Shown one piece after another: positions 23,964 through 32,905 of a DNA stretch of 64,000 bases. The position numbers were made by a program, and so were the translations under genes. The DNA is from Erysipelotrichaceae bacterium (GTDB taxonomy: Bacteria; Bacillota_I; Bacilli_A; Erysipelotrichales; Erysipelotrichaceae), in the NCBI GenBank assembly GCA_012523895.1, contig JAAYSZ010000025.1, positions 1 through 64,000 of the forward strand, read 5' to 3'. Every line of letters starts with the position of its first letter. The first letter of the stretch is position 1. A model generated the notes under the pieces. That model did not search any database. It worked only from the letters and a program-made list of their open reading frames with translations, and was not told the DNA's origin.

Positions 23964-25973
23964 ATGAGTTATTCATTAAAAGAATGTGGTTTAACACCTA
24001 AAAGAATAGAATTATTAAATAAAGCAAACATTTTTAATAGTGATGATTTATTTTCTTATTATCCTTATAGATATGATGTTTTAGAGAGTATACCTTATAA
24101 AGACTGGAAAGTTAATGATAAGGTTATTTTTGAAGGGATACTTATTAGTAAGCCTACAACTTATAAGTATAGAGGTAATAGGTCAGTATCGAGATTTAAT
24201 GTTTTAAGTGAAGATGATGTAATAAATGTAACTATTTATAATAGACATTGGGTAAGCCAATTAACACTTGAACAAAAATTAGTTATTATTGGAAAATATG
24301 AAGGTAATAATAAAGTAACAGCTTCTAATTATTATGGAAAACCTATTGATGAATTTTTAGGCATTAATCCTGTATATCCATTAGTAGATAAACTAACTCA
24401 AAAAAATGTAAATGAGTCCATAAAAAAAGCATTTAATAAATTAAAGGATAAAATAGAAAATATAATTCCTAATGAATTTATAATTAGATATAGACTTCTA
24501 AATAAAAAAGATGCAATTAGGATGATTCATTTTCCTAAATCACATAATGAAATTAAACTTGCTTTAAGAACTTTAAAATATGAAGAGTTTTTAAAGTTTA
24601 ATGTTGCGATTAATTTAATTAGAGAAGCAAATGATTCGACAACATTTAATCAAGGTAAATCATTTAATTATGATGATGTTTTTGTTTTAGCGAACAATCT
24701 TTCTTTTAACTTAACAAAGGATCAATTAAGAAGTGTAAATGAAATTTTAGATGATTTATCAAGTAATAAAATAATGTATAGATTATTACAAGGTGATGTA
24801 GGATCTGGAAAGACTTTAGTAGCAGCTTTAGGGTTATATGCAACTTTTTTAAGTGGAAAACAAGGAGCACTACTTGCACCTACTGAAATACTTGCAAAAC
24901 AACATTATAAAAGCTTAAAAACGTTATTTAGACCTACTAATGTAAAAATTGAAGTTTTATATTCTGCTTTATCTACTGTAAAGAAAAAAGACTTGTTAGA
25001 TAAGCTTATAAACAAAGAAATTGATATTTTAGTTGGAACCCATGCAATATTACAAGATAATGTTGTTTTCAATGATTTAGGAATGGTTGTTGCTGATGAA
25101 CAACATCGATTTGGTGTTAAACAAAGAGAAAAATTAAGAGAAAAAGGAGATAAAGTAGACTTTTTGTTAATGAGTGCTACACCAATACCTAGAACTCTTG
25201 CAATGATACTTTATGGTGATATGGATATATCGACCATTGAAACAATGCCAAAGGGTAGAAAACCAGTAAAAACTTATTTGATTAATGAAAATAGTTTTAT
25301 GAGTGTAATTGATGAAATTGAAGAAAAGCTTGCTTTAAGTGAACAAATTTATATTATTTGTGCAGCAATAGAAGAAAGTGAAAATTTTGAAGCTAGAAAT
25401 ACTGTTGATATTTATAATAATTTAAAAGAATATTTTGATGGAAGATACAATGTTGGTTTGCTTCATGGAAAGATGAAAAGTGAAGAAAAAGAAGATGTAA
25501 TGGAAGAATTTAGTAAAAACAAAATACAAGTTTTAATTAGCACAACTGTTATTGAGGTTGGAGTAAATGTTGTAAATGCAACTGTAATGATTATCTATGA
25601 TGCTCACAGATATGGATTGAGTCAATTACATCAATTAAGGGGTAGAATTCAAAGAGGAAACAAAGAAGGTATTTGTTATTTATTAACAGACTCTAAAGAT
25701 GAAGAATCACTTAATAGATTGAATGTTTTACTAAAATCAAACAATGGTTTTGAAATTTCTGCTGAAGACTTACGTTTACGTGGTCCAGGTGATATACTAG
25801 GAACAAGACAAAGTGGGGTTCCTGGCTTTATTTTAGGTGATATATTTAAAGATACAAAGATAATAAATCAATCAAGAATTGATGCAAAAGAAATAATAGA
25901 AAATAAAGATAAACCAGATAATAACAGGTTTATAAAATTAATTGAAAAGGAAAGTACAAGTTATATGGATTAA
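23964..25973 (+). CDS. recG: ATP-dependent DNA helicase RecG
   Basis: RecG remodels stalled forks and branched DNA. The N-terminal wedge/OB domain is followed by a helicase core with QGDVGSGKT (Walker A), DEQHRFGV (motif II), SATPIPRT (motif III) and the RecG C-terminal QLRGRIQRG. The length of 669 is typical. The start lacks an SD sequence, and the -10 box is so close that the mRNA is probably leaderless. It heads a run rnc-galM-galK-herA with short gaps. Confidence 0.95.
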   Translation: MSYSLKECGLTPKRIELLNKANIFNSDDLFSYYPYRYDVLESIPYKDWKVNDKVIFEGILISKPTTYKYRGNRSVSRFNVLSEDDVINVTIYNRHWVSQLTLEQKLVIIGKYEGNNKVTASNYYGKPIDEFLGINPVYPLVDKLTQKNVNESIKKAFNKLKDKIENIIPNEFIIRYRLLNKKDAIRMIHFPKSHNEIKLALRTLKYEEFLKFNVAINLIREANDSTTFNQGKSFNYDDVFVLANNLSFNLTKDQLRSVNEILDDLSSNKIMYRLLQGDVGSGKTLVAALGLYATFLSGKQGALLAPTEILAKQHYKSLKTLFRPTNVKIEVLYSALSTVKKKDLLDKLINKEIDILVGTHAILQDNVVFNDLGMVVADEQHRFGVKQREKLREKGDKVDFLLMSATPIPRTLAMILYGDMDISTIETMPKGRKPVKTYLINENSFMSVIDEIEEKLALSEQIYIICAAIEESENFEARNTVDIYNNLKEYFDGRYNVGLLHGKMKSEEKEDVMEEFSKNKIQVLISTTVIEVGVNVVNATVMIIYDAHRYGLSQLHQLRGRIQRGNKEGICYLLTDSKDEESLNRLNVLLKSNNGFEISAEDLRLRGPGDILGTRQSGVPGFILGDIFKDTKIINQSRIDAKEIIENKDKPDNNRFIKLIEKESTSYMD

Positions 25974-25982
25974 GGAGTCTGT

Positions 25983-26663
25983 ATGAGTGTTATAGATTGG
26001 TTAAGAAAAAAAGGGATTAGAGTTAAAAATAAAAAAATAATAAACCAAGCATTTGTCCATTCATCTTATGCAAATGAGCATAAAGATATTACAAATAATG
26101 AAAGATTAGAATTTATGGGGGATGCTGTTTTACAAGTGTGGGTAAGTGAGCAGTTATATAAAATAAAACCTCCTTTAAATGAGGGAGAAATGACAACTCT
26201 AAGAGCAAGATTAGTTTGTGAAAAAGCACTATCAATATATGCTAAGGAATTAAATTTAGATAAATTTTTATTGCTAGGCACTGGAGAAGAAAGAAACGGT
26301 GGTAGAAAAAAAGATTCAATACTTGCAGATTTATTTGAAGCATTTGTTGGAGCATTATATATTGATCAAGGTTTAAAAAAGATTGAAGGAATATTAAAAG
26401 AAGTTATTACTCCTAGAATTAATAATCCTGATGAAATAGAAGTAAATTTAGATTATAAAACCAAACTTCAAGAATACATACAAAGTGATTCAAGAAAGAC
26501 AGTTGTATATGAAGTTATGAGTATGAGTGGTCCTAGTAATAATCCTTTATTTAAAGTTAGGGTAATGCTAGATAATTTAACTTTAGGTGTTGGAAGTGGA
26601 AACAGTAAAAAGAAGGCTGAACAAAATGCGGCTAAAGATGCTTTTAATAAGATGGTGAGATAA
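25983..26663 (+). CDS. rnc: Ribonuclease III
   Basis: RNase III cuts double-stranded RNA, including rRNA precursors. The nuclease domain shows NERLEFMGDAVL (signature with catalytic Glu and Asp) and ADLFEAFVGALYID (second metal-binding acidic pair), followed by a C-terminal dsRBD (GSGNSKKKAEQNAAKDAF). The length of 226 is normal. AAGGAG precedes the ATG. Its stop overlaps the galM start by one base, so a sugar enzyme is co-translated with it, which is unusual. Fatty-acid genes that often sit between recG and rnc in Bacillus are absent here. Confidence 0.95.
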   Translation: MSVIDWLRKKGIRVKNKKIINQAFVHSSYANEHKDITNNERLEFMGDAVLQVWVSEQLYKIKPPLNEGEMTTLRARLVCEKALSIYAKELNLDKFLLLGTGEERNGGRKKDSILADLFEAFVGALYIDQGLKKIEGILKEVITPRINNPDEIEVNLDYKTKLQEYIQSDSRKTVVYEVMSMSGPSNNPLFKVRVMLDNLTLGVGSGNSKKKAEQNAAKDAFNKMVR

Positions 26664-27682
26664 TGAAAGATTTTGGAAGTGTAAGTGATAACAATTATTA
26701 TTTATATAAACTTGAAAATGACAAGTTTATTTTAGAAGTAACTGATTATGGGGCTACTTTAGTATCTTTTATTTTAAAAGACAAAAATGTAGATGTTGTT
26801 TTTGGTTTTGATGACGTTAGAGGATATGCAGAAGATGTTCCGTATATGGGAGCTAGTATTGGAAGAGTTTGTAATAGAATTGGTAAAGGAAAGTTTATTT
26901 TAAATAATAATGAATATATTTTAAATATTAATAATGGTCCTAATTCATTACATGGTGGTAATGTGGGTTTTGATAAAAAATTATGGGATATAAAAAAAGA
27001 GGATAACAAGCTGATTTGTACTTATTTTTCAAAAGATAATGAAGAAGGATATCCAGGTAATCTTAATGTAAAAGTTACTTACGAATTATTAAATGATGGA
27101 TTTTCTTATGTTTATGAAGGAAAAAGTGATAAAGATACTATTTTTTCAATGACAAATCATGCTTTTTTTAATTTTAATGGTCCTAATTCAAACACAGTGT
27201 TAGATCATAAAGTTAAATGTTATGTAGATAAAGTGGCAAAAGTTGATAAAAATGGATTAACTCTTGAAGAAACTTTTGATGTTAGTAATACTCCATTTGA
27301 TTTTAGAGAATTTAAAGAAATAGGAAAAGATATTGATGAAGATTTTGAACAACTTATAAATGGGAGTGGTTATGATCATCATTTTATAGTTGAAGGAAAT
27401 TCATTTAGAAAAATGGCGACTTGCAAAGCTAATGGCATTGTTATGGATGTTTATAGTGATTTACCTGGATTTCATATGTATACTGGAAACTTTTTAGATG
27501 GAAATGCTAAAGGGAAAAATAAGGGGACTTTTCCAAGAAGAAGTGCAGTATGTTTTGAAACTCAGTATTATCCAAATGCTATTAATTATAGTTTAGAAAA
27601 GAAGCCTATACTAAGAAAAAATGAAGTTAAAAAACATAGAACTGAATTTATTTTTAATGGAGAGGATAGAAATGAAGATTAG
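26663..27682 (+). CDS. galM: Aldose 1-epimerase (galactose mutarotase)
   Basis: GalM interconverts beta- and alpha-D-galactose ahead of GalK. Visible are ASIGRVCNRIGKGKF, GPNSLHGGNVGFDKKLW, MTNHAFFNFNG (catalytic His region), and ETQYYPNAINY (catalytic Glu). The length of 339 is normal. Its start overlaps the rnc stop; its end overlaps galK by 11 nt. It pairs functionally with galK and with the mgl-type importer nearby. Confidence 0.92.
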   Translation: MKDFGSVSDNNYYLYKLENDKFILEVTDYGATLVSFILKDKNVDVVFGFDDVRGYAEDVPYMGASIGRVCNRIGKGKFILNNNEYILNINNGPNSLHGGNVGFDKKLWDIKKEDNKLICTYFSKDNEEGYPGNLNVKVTYELLNDGFSYVYEGKSDKDTIFSMTNHAFFNFNGPNSNTVLDHKVKCYVDKVAKVDKNGLTLEETFDVSNTPFDFREFKEIGKDIDEDFEQLINGSGYDHHFIVEGNSFRKMATCKANGIVMDVYSDLPGFHMYTGNFLDGNAKGKNKGTFPRRSAVCFETQYYPNAINYSLEKKPILRKNEVKKHRTEFIFNGEDRNED

Positions 27683-28946
27683 CGATATTAAAAAAATGCT
27701 TTTAAAAGGTGATTTTGATGAAAAGTTACAAATGTTAACTTGTAAAGAAGATATTAATGGTGCAAAAGAAAGATATATTAAATTAATAGATGATGCAATT
27801 AATGAATTTGGTGATTTGGATGATGCTCATTTAATATGTGCTCCTGGAAGAACTGAAATAGGTGGAAACCATACTGATCATCAACATGGAAGAGTTTTAG
27901 CAGGTAGTGTCAATATGGATATAGCTGCTGTTGTATGTAAGAGTAAAGACAGTATTGATTATAAGAGTGAAGAATTTAATTTAGAAACTATTTATATAAA
28001 TGATTTAGAAATCAAACCTGAAGAAAAATTTACTTCTGAAGCTATTATTAGAGGAATTGCATTTAGGTTTAAGGATTTAGGTTATAACATTGGTGGTTTT
28101 AAAGCTTATAGTCATTCTGAAGTTTTACAAGGTTCTGGAATATCAAGTAGTGCTGCTTTTGAAGTGTTAATTGGTAATATATTTAACTATTTATATAATG
28201 ATGGCAATGTTGATAGAGTTACTATTGCAAAAATTGGTCAATATGCAGAAAACAATTATTTTATGAAACCTTGTGGTTTGTTAGATCAAATGGCATGTTC
28301 AGTTGGAGGATTTGTAACTATTGATTTTAAAGATAATGAAAATCCTTTAGTTGAAAAAATAGAATTTGATTTTGCGCATAGTGATTATGCGCTATGTTTA
28401 GTTGATACAAAAGGAAGCCATTCAGACTTAAGTGATGAATATGGTTTAATGCCTTATGAAATGAAACAAGTCGCAAAAGTATTTAATAAAGAAGTATTAT
28501 CTGAAATTACAATGAATGAATTATTAAGTAATATTGATAAAGTAAAAGAAGTTTGTTCAGATAGAGCGATTTTAAGATCAATTCACTTTTTAAATGAAAC
28601 TGAAAGAGTAGTTGATCAAGTTAAAGCATTAAAAGATAATGATTTAGAAACATTTAAAAAATTGATTGTTGAATCTGGTTATTCATCATATATGTATCTT
28701 CAAAATGTATATAAACCTAATAAAGAAAATACTCAAGAGTTAGCTTTAGCTTTAGCAGTTAGTGAGCAATTACTAAAAAACAAAGGTGCTTATAGGGTTC
28801 ATGGTGGAGGACTTGCTGGTACAATACAAGCATTTGTGCCAAAAGATATGTTAGATACATATATTAATCAAATAGAAAAAATATTTGGAAATGATTCTTG
28901 TCATGTATTAACTATAAGACCAATTGGTGGATATCAAATAATATAA
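27672..28946 (+). CDS. galK: Galactokinase
   Basis: GalK makes galactose-1-phosphate from ATP and galactose. GHMP family: CAPGRTEIGGNHTDHQHG near residue 55 (substrate-binding signature), GSGISSSAAFEV (ATP-binding glycine-rich motif) and a C-terminal GGGLAGTIQAFV. Start ATG 27672 has GGAGAGG upstream and lies inside the galM end; the longer frame is unlikely. No galT or galE is in this window, so the Leloir pathway is incomplete here. Confidence 0.93.
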   Translation: MKISDIKKMLLKGDFDEKLQMLTCKEDINGAKERYIKLIDDAINEFGDLDDAHLICAPGRTEIGGNHTDHQHGRVLAGSVNMDIAAVVCKSKDSIDYKSEEFNLETIYINDLEIKPEEKFTSEAIIRGIAFRFKDLGYNIGGFKAYSHSEVLQGSGISSSAAFEVLIGNIFNYLYNDGNVDRVTIAKIGQYAENNYFMKPCGLLDQMACSVGGFVTIDFKDNENPLVEKIEFDFAHSDYALCLVDTKGSHSDLSDEYGLMPYEMKQVAKVFNKEVLSEITMNELLSNIDKVKEVCSDRAILRSIHFLNETERVVDQVKALKDNDLETFKKLIVESGYSSYMYLQNVYKPNKENTQELALALAVSEQLLKNKGAYRVHGGGLAGTIQAFVPKDMLDTYINQIEKIFGNDSCHVLTIRPIGGYQII

Positions 28947-28958
28947 ATAGGGGGATTT

Positions 28959-30452
28959 ATGAAAAAAGATAATAAAATTTTACTTGGTAAAGCAGGGGAT
29001 AAAGAAGTTTATATTTTACCAAATCAAATGAATAGACATGGTTTAATTGCAGGTGCTAGTGGGACAGGGAAAACAATAACTTTAAAAGTAATTGCTGAAT
29101 CATTAAGTGATTTAGGTGTTCCTGTTTTTCTTGCGGATGTTAAAGGTGATTTATCTGGAATGATAAGAGAAGGAGATATATCACAAATTCAAGGAAGACT
29201 TGATTCAATGGGTATTGAAGATTTTGAAACAAAAAGATATCCTGTGCATTTTTATGATGTATATCAAGAATATGGTCATCCAGTGAGAGCAACTATAGAA
29301 AGTATGGGACCTTTACTACTAAGTAGAATTCTTGATTTATCTGATGCTCAATTAGGGGTATTAAATATAGTGTTTAAAGTAGCACAAGATATGGAGCTTG
29401 CTTTATATGATCTTAAAGATTTACAAGCAATGACTAGTTATGTAGGAGAAAAATCTAAAGATTTAACTTTAAGATTTGGTAATGTATCTAAGCAAAGTGT
29501 TGGTGCAATATTAAGAAAACTTCTTGTTCTAGAACAAGAAGGAGGAGAGCTCTTTTTTGGAGAACCATCAATTGATATTGAAGACTGGTTTTATGCGATT
29601 GGAAATCAAGGAGTAATGAATATTCTAGATTGTAGAAAGCTTGTAAACAAACCAACATTATACGCAACATTTATGCTTTGGTTATTAACTTGTTTATATG
29701 AAAGATTACCTGAAGTAGGTGATTTAGATAAGCCAAAGATGGTTTTCTTCTTTGATGAAGCTCATATTTTATTTAATAATGCTCCTAAAAATTTAATGGA
29801 AAGAATTATTCAAACAGTTAAGTTAATAAGATCTAAGGGTGTTGGGATATTTTTCTGTACTCAAAGTCCAACAGATATACCTAATGAAGTACTGGCTCAA
29901 TTATCAAATAGAATTCAACATTCTTTACGTGCTTATACACCTAGCGAAATAAAAGCGGTGAAATTAGCTGCTGATTCATTTAGGGCAAATCCTGAATTTG
30001 ATACTGCAGAAGTTATTACTAATATGAAAACAGGTACTGCTTTAGTTTCTGTTCTAGATGAAGATGGCGCTCCTACTGTAGTAGAAGTAACAAAAATACT
30101 TCCGCCTTCTAGTATGATGGGACAAGTAGATGTATATTATCAAAAAGAAGCTATAAGAACAGGTACTATGTATGGTAAGTATGAAGAAGCTATAGATAAT
30201 ATTAGTGCTTATGAAGAAATTGATGATATTAGAGAAGAAGAAGCAAAACAATTAGAATTAGAAAAATTAGCAATTGAACAAGAAAAATTAGAAGCTAAAA
30301 AAGCTAAAGAAGAAGAAAGAAGACAAAGACAACAAAAAACAATGCTTGAAAGAATTTCTAGAAAAACAATCAATCATTTAGAAAACACAGTTAGTAGAAA
30401 ACTTGTAAAAAGTGCTGGTTCAATTCTTAAAAATGTATTAAAAGGAAAATAA
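28959..30452 (+). CDS. HerA-like ATPase (DUF853)
   Basis: A 497-residue P-loop ATPase of the DUF853/YjgR group. Walker A GASGTGKT is near residue 30 and Walker B MVFFFDEAHILF near 265; a charged coiled-coil tail (about 420-480, rich in EEAKQLELEKLAIEQ) follows. HerA relatives are DNA translocases or helicases, but the role of this group is unknown. It sits after galK in the same cluster, so its inclusion in a galactose operon is unexplained. The start has a strong AGGGGG site. Confidence 0.8.
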   Translation: MKKDNKILLGKAGDKEVYILPNQMNRHGLIAGASGTGKTITLKVIAESLSDLGVPVFLADVKGDLSGMIREGDISQIQGRLDSMGIEDFETKRYPVHFYDVYQEYGHPVRATIESMGPLLLSRILDLSDAQLGVLNIVFKVAQDMELALYDLKDLQAMTSYVGEKSKDLTLRFGNVSKQSVGAILRKLLVLEQEGGELFFGEPSIDIEDWFYAIGNQGVMNILDCRKLVNKPTLYATFMLWLLTCLYERLPEVGDLDKPKMVFFFDEAHILFNNAPKNLMERIIQTVKLIRSKGVGIFFCTQSPTDIPNEVLAQLSNRIQHSLRAYTPSEIKAVKLAADSFRANPEFDTAEVITNMKTGTALVSVLDEDGAPTVVEVTKILPPSSMMGQVDVYYQKEAIRTGTMYGKYEEAIDNISAYEEIDDIREEEAKQLELEKLAIEQEKLEAKKAKEEERRQRQQKTMLERISRKTINHLENTVSRKLVKSAGSILKNVLKGK

Positions 30453-30453
30453 A

Positions 30454-30482
30454 AAAGCTGGATTTTAATTCCAGCTTTATAT
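30454..30482. terminator. Bidirectional terminator between herA-like gene and lacI
   Basis: AAAGCTGGA (30454-30462) pairs with TCCAGCTTT (30470-30478). It is flanked by A- and T-rich sequence, and the lacI stop (30477-30479) lies at its edge. Confidence 0.75.
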
Positions 30483-31478
30483 TTGCATACATGATTCTCT
30501 TATCACTAATTCACAAGGTACAACTATATTTACAGGATGTACTCTTTTTTCTTGCAAATAAATTGATATTAAGCGAGCGCCAAATTCTCCCATCTTAGCA
30601 CTTGGAACATTAACAGTAGTAAGAGGAGGGTTTGTAAATACTGTTCCTTGATCATTGTTATATCCTATAATTGATAAATCTTCAGGTATTTTTATTCCTG
30701 CTTCAGTTGCAGCCCTCATTGCACCTGATGCAATTAAATCATTTGCACAAAATAATGCAGTAGGCATTGGTTTTGTTTTTAATAGTTTTTGTAACATTGA
30801 ATAACCTGATTCTATTGTAAACTCATCTTCAATAATATAATTTTCATTAAGAATGTTATGTTTATTACAAAAATTTCTAAAAGTAATTATTCTTTTATCT
30901 TTGTAATATTCATTATCACTTGTATATTCTTTACCACCTAAATATCCAATTTTTCTATGTCCAAGATTCCATAAATATTCAAGAGCATCGTTAACAGCAT
31001 TTTCAACATCCATAGTAACAGAAGAAACATAAATTTTAGGTAAAATCATATCTAAAAATACAATTCTATCTGAAATTTTTCTAAAATCTGCAATTTCTTC
31101 TTTTGAAAATTTACCTATACAAATTATTGCATCTAGATTTTGTATTTTATTAAAGTAATTATTTTCGTTTCTAAAAATTCTAAATATTTGATAATTCATT
31201 TTTGAAAGGTAATTTTCAGCACCTATTCTTATTGATAGATAAAAAGGGTCAGTTAGTTCTTTGTCAATTGTATACCATTGTACAATACCTACTTTAATGT
31301 TTTCATAAGCATTTTTTCTTTTAACATTCTTTTTAATGTAGCCAAGATTTCTTGCTTCATTAAAAACTTTGTTTCTAGTAGTTTCAGGTACTTGTAGCGT
31401 TGGATCATAATTTAAAATTCTAGAAACTGCTGATGTTGAAACTCCAGCTTTTTTAGCAATATCTTTTAATGTAACCAT
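30477..31478 (-). CDS. LacI/GalR-family sugar repressor
   Basis: A 333-residue repressor. The N-terminal HTH (LKDIAKKAGVSTSAVSRILNYD, residues 3-24) is followed by a periplasmic-binding-like sugar-sensing domain (about 60-330) with GYNNDQGTVFTNPPLTTV. It is divergent from the mgl operon, and AGTAAAC repeats in between (including one within its own promoter) suggest it controls itself and mgl. Galactose or a related sugar is the probable inducer, by location only. AGGAG precedes the ATG. Confidence 0.88.
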   Translation of the reverse strand: MVTLKDIAKKAGVSTSAVSRILNYDPTLQVPETTRNKVFNEARNLGYIKKNVKRKNAYENIKVGIVQWYTIDKELTDPFYLSIRIGAENYLSKMNYQIFRIFRNENNYFNKIQNLDAIICIGKFSKEEIADFRKISDRIVFLDMILPKIYVSSVTMDVENAVNDALEYLWNLGHRKIGYLGGKEYTSDNEYYKDKRIITFRNFCNKHNILNENYIIEDEFTIESGYSMLQKLLKTKPMPTALFCANDLIASGAMRAATEAGIKIPEDLSIIGYNNDQGTVFTNPPLTTVNVPSAKMGEFGARLISIYLQEKRVHPVNIVVPCELVIRESCMQI

Positions 31479-31510
31479 AATTTTAACTCCTAAATACTTT
31501 ATTTATTAAT

Positions 31511-31539
31511 AATTTACCATGCAGTAAACATTTAATCAA
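31511..31539 (-). promoter_or_regulatory. Promoter of lacI-type gene
   Basis: On the minus strand TTGATT (31534-31539) and TAAATT (31511-31516) are 17 bp apart. An AGTAAAC copy (31523-31529) lies in the spacer. Confidence 0.55.
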
Positions 31540-31678
31540 TATTTAGTAAACAAAATTTATATAATTTGTATATATTTTAAGAAAAAACATATTATTTAAA
31601 CACTAAACACCATTATTATATTTTTGAAATATTAGTAAAAATAGAAAATATTCAAATATTTAGTAAACTTACATATTT
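31523..31678. repeat. AGTAAAC repeats, probable operators in the lacI-mgl region
   Basis: The motif AGTAAAC occurs at 31523-31529, 31545-31551 and 31672-31678, with a near copy (AGTAAAA) between. The third reads GTAAACTTAC, a partial palindrome. The spread across the divergent promoters suggests a regulator acting on both. Confidence 0.45.
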
Positions 31679-31689
31679 AATTTAATAAA

Positions 31690-31732
31690 TGTAACCGCTT
31701 GTATTGACAAAAATGTTAATAAAATTTAACAT
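31690..31732 (+). promoter_or_regulatory. mgl promoter with cre-like site
   Basis: Consensus -35 TTGACA (31704-31709) and TAACAT (31727-31732) are 17 bp apart. Directly upstream TGTAACCGCTTGTA (31690-31703) matches the CcpA cre consensus at 12 of 14 positions; a LacI-type operator is also possible. Confidence 0.5.
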
Positions 31733-31773
31733 AAATATGTGTTAGAAGATGTTAAGTAAATGGAGGAAATAAA

Positions 31774-32826
31774 ATGAAGAAATTCTTAGCTCTACTAGCT
31801 ACATGTGCTATTATTCTTAGCCTTGTAGGATGCAACTCTGGTACTACAGATCAAGCTGAAGCACCAGCTACAGACGAAACAACAGAAGAAACTACAGGAG
31901 AAACAATTAAAGTTGGAGTTTCAATTTACAAATTTGATGATAACTTCATGACTCTATATCGTGAAGAAATCGATAGTTATTTCAAAACATTAGATGATGG
32001 AAATACATATGAAGTAACTATTCAAGATGGAAAAAATGACCAAGCAGAACAAACAAATCAAATTGATGCATTTATCCAACAAGGATATGATGTTCTAATT
32101 ATCAACCTTGTACAATCAACTTCAGCAGCAACAGTTATCGACAAATGTGCTGATGCTGGAATCCCATGTATCTTTATTAATCGTGAACCTGAAGAAGCAG
32201 ATATGAATCTATATGATGGACAAGACTACGAAGGTAAATATACTTATGTAGGTGCTGATGCTAGACAATCTGGAAAATTCCAAGGTGAACTAATTGCTGA
32301 TTTAGAAAATAAAGGTGATTTAAATGGTGATGGTGTTTTACAATATATTATGATTGTTGGAGACCCTGAAAACGTTGATGCTAAATATAGAACTGAATTC
32401 TCAATTTCACAATACTTAGAAGTATCTGGTAATGAAGTTGAAAAACTTGATGAACAACGTGGTGATTGGGATCAAGCAAAAGGTCAAGAAATTACAGCTA
32501 ATGCTTTAGTTAAATTTGGAGATGCAATTGAAGTTGTATTTGCAAATAATGATGCAATGGCACTAGGTGCTTCTCAAGCAATTGCTGCTGCAGGAAGAAC
32601 AGTTGGAGAAGATATCTACTTAGTAGGTGTTGATGCTTTAGAAGAAGCAAAACAACTTGTTAAAGATGGAGAAATGACTGGTACAGTATTAAATGACCAT
32701 ATCGGACAATCTCATACAGCAGTTGACGCAGCTGTTAAAGCAGTTAAAGGTGAAAAATTAGAAAAATACTACTGGGTTGACTATGTAAAAGTTACTAGTG
32801 ACACTGTAGATGATTTCTTAAATTAA
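31774..32826 (+). CDS. mglB: Galactose/glucose-binding lipoprotein (MglB-like)
   Basis: The substrate-binding lipoprotein of a sugar ABC importer. A signal with lipobox SLVGC (Cys20), a Thr/Glu-rich linker, then a MglB-type binding domain. DLNGDGVLQY is the EF-hand-like calcium site seen in galactose-binding proteins. The length of 350 is normal. It is first in mglBAC, and a hairpin follows it that may allow higher expression than the membrane parts. GGAGG precedes the ATG. Confidence 0.9.
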   Translation: MKKFLALLATCAIILSLVGCNSGTTDQAEAPATDETTEETTGETIKVGVSIYKFDDNFMTLYREEIDSYFKTLDDGNTYEVTIQDGKNDQAEQTNQIDAFIQQGYDVLIINLVQSTSAATVIDKCADAGIPCIFINREPEEADMNLYDGQDYEGKYTYVGADARQSGKFQGELIADLENKGDLNGDGVLQYIMIVGDPENVDAKYRTEFSISQYLEVSGNEVEKLDEQRGDWDQAKGQEITANALVKFGDAIEVVFANNDAMALGASQAIAAAGRTVGEDIYLVGVDALEEAKQLVKDGEMTGTVLNDHIGQSHTAVDAAVKAVKGEKLEKYYWVDYVKVTSDTVDDFLN

Positions 32827-32850
32827 TTTTTAAAAAAATTAAACTGTAAT

Positions 32851-32880
32851 AATCAAGTGTGCTTTTGCACACTTGATTTT
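32851..32880 (+). terminator. Intra-operon attenuator between mglB and mglA
   Basis: A 12-bp perfect stem AATCAAGTGTGC (32851-32862) with GCACACTTGATT (32867-32878) and TTTT loop; only a short T run follows. Partial termination would favour mglB over mglAC. Confidence 0.7.
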
Positions 32881-32905
32881 CTAAGAAATAGTACAGGAGG
32901 TTGTA

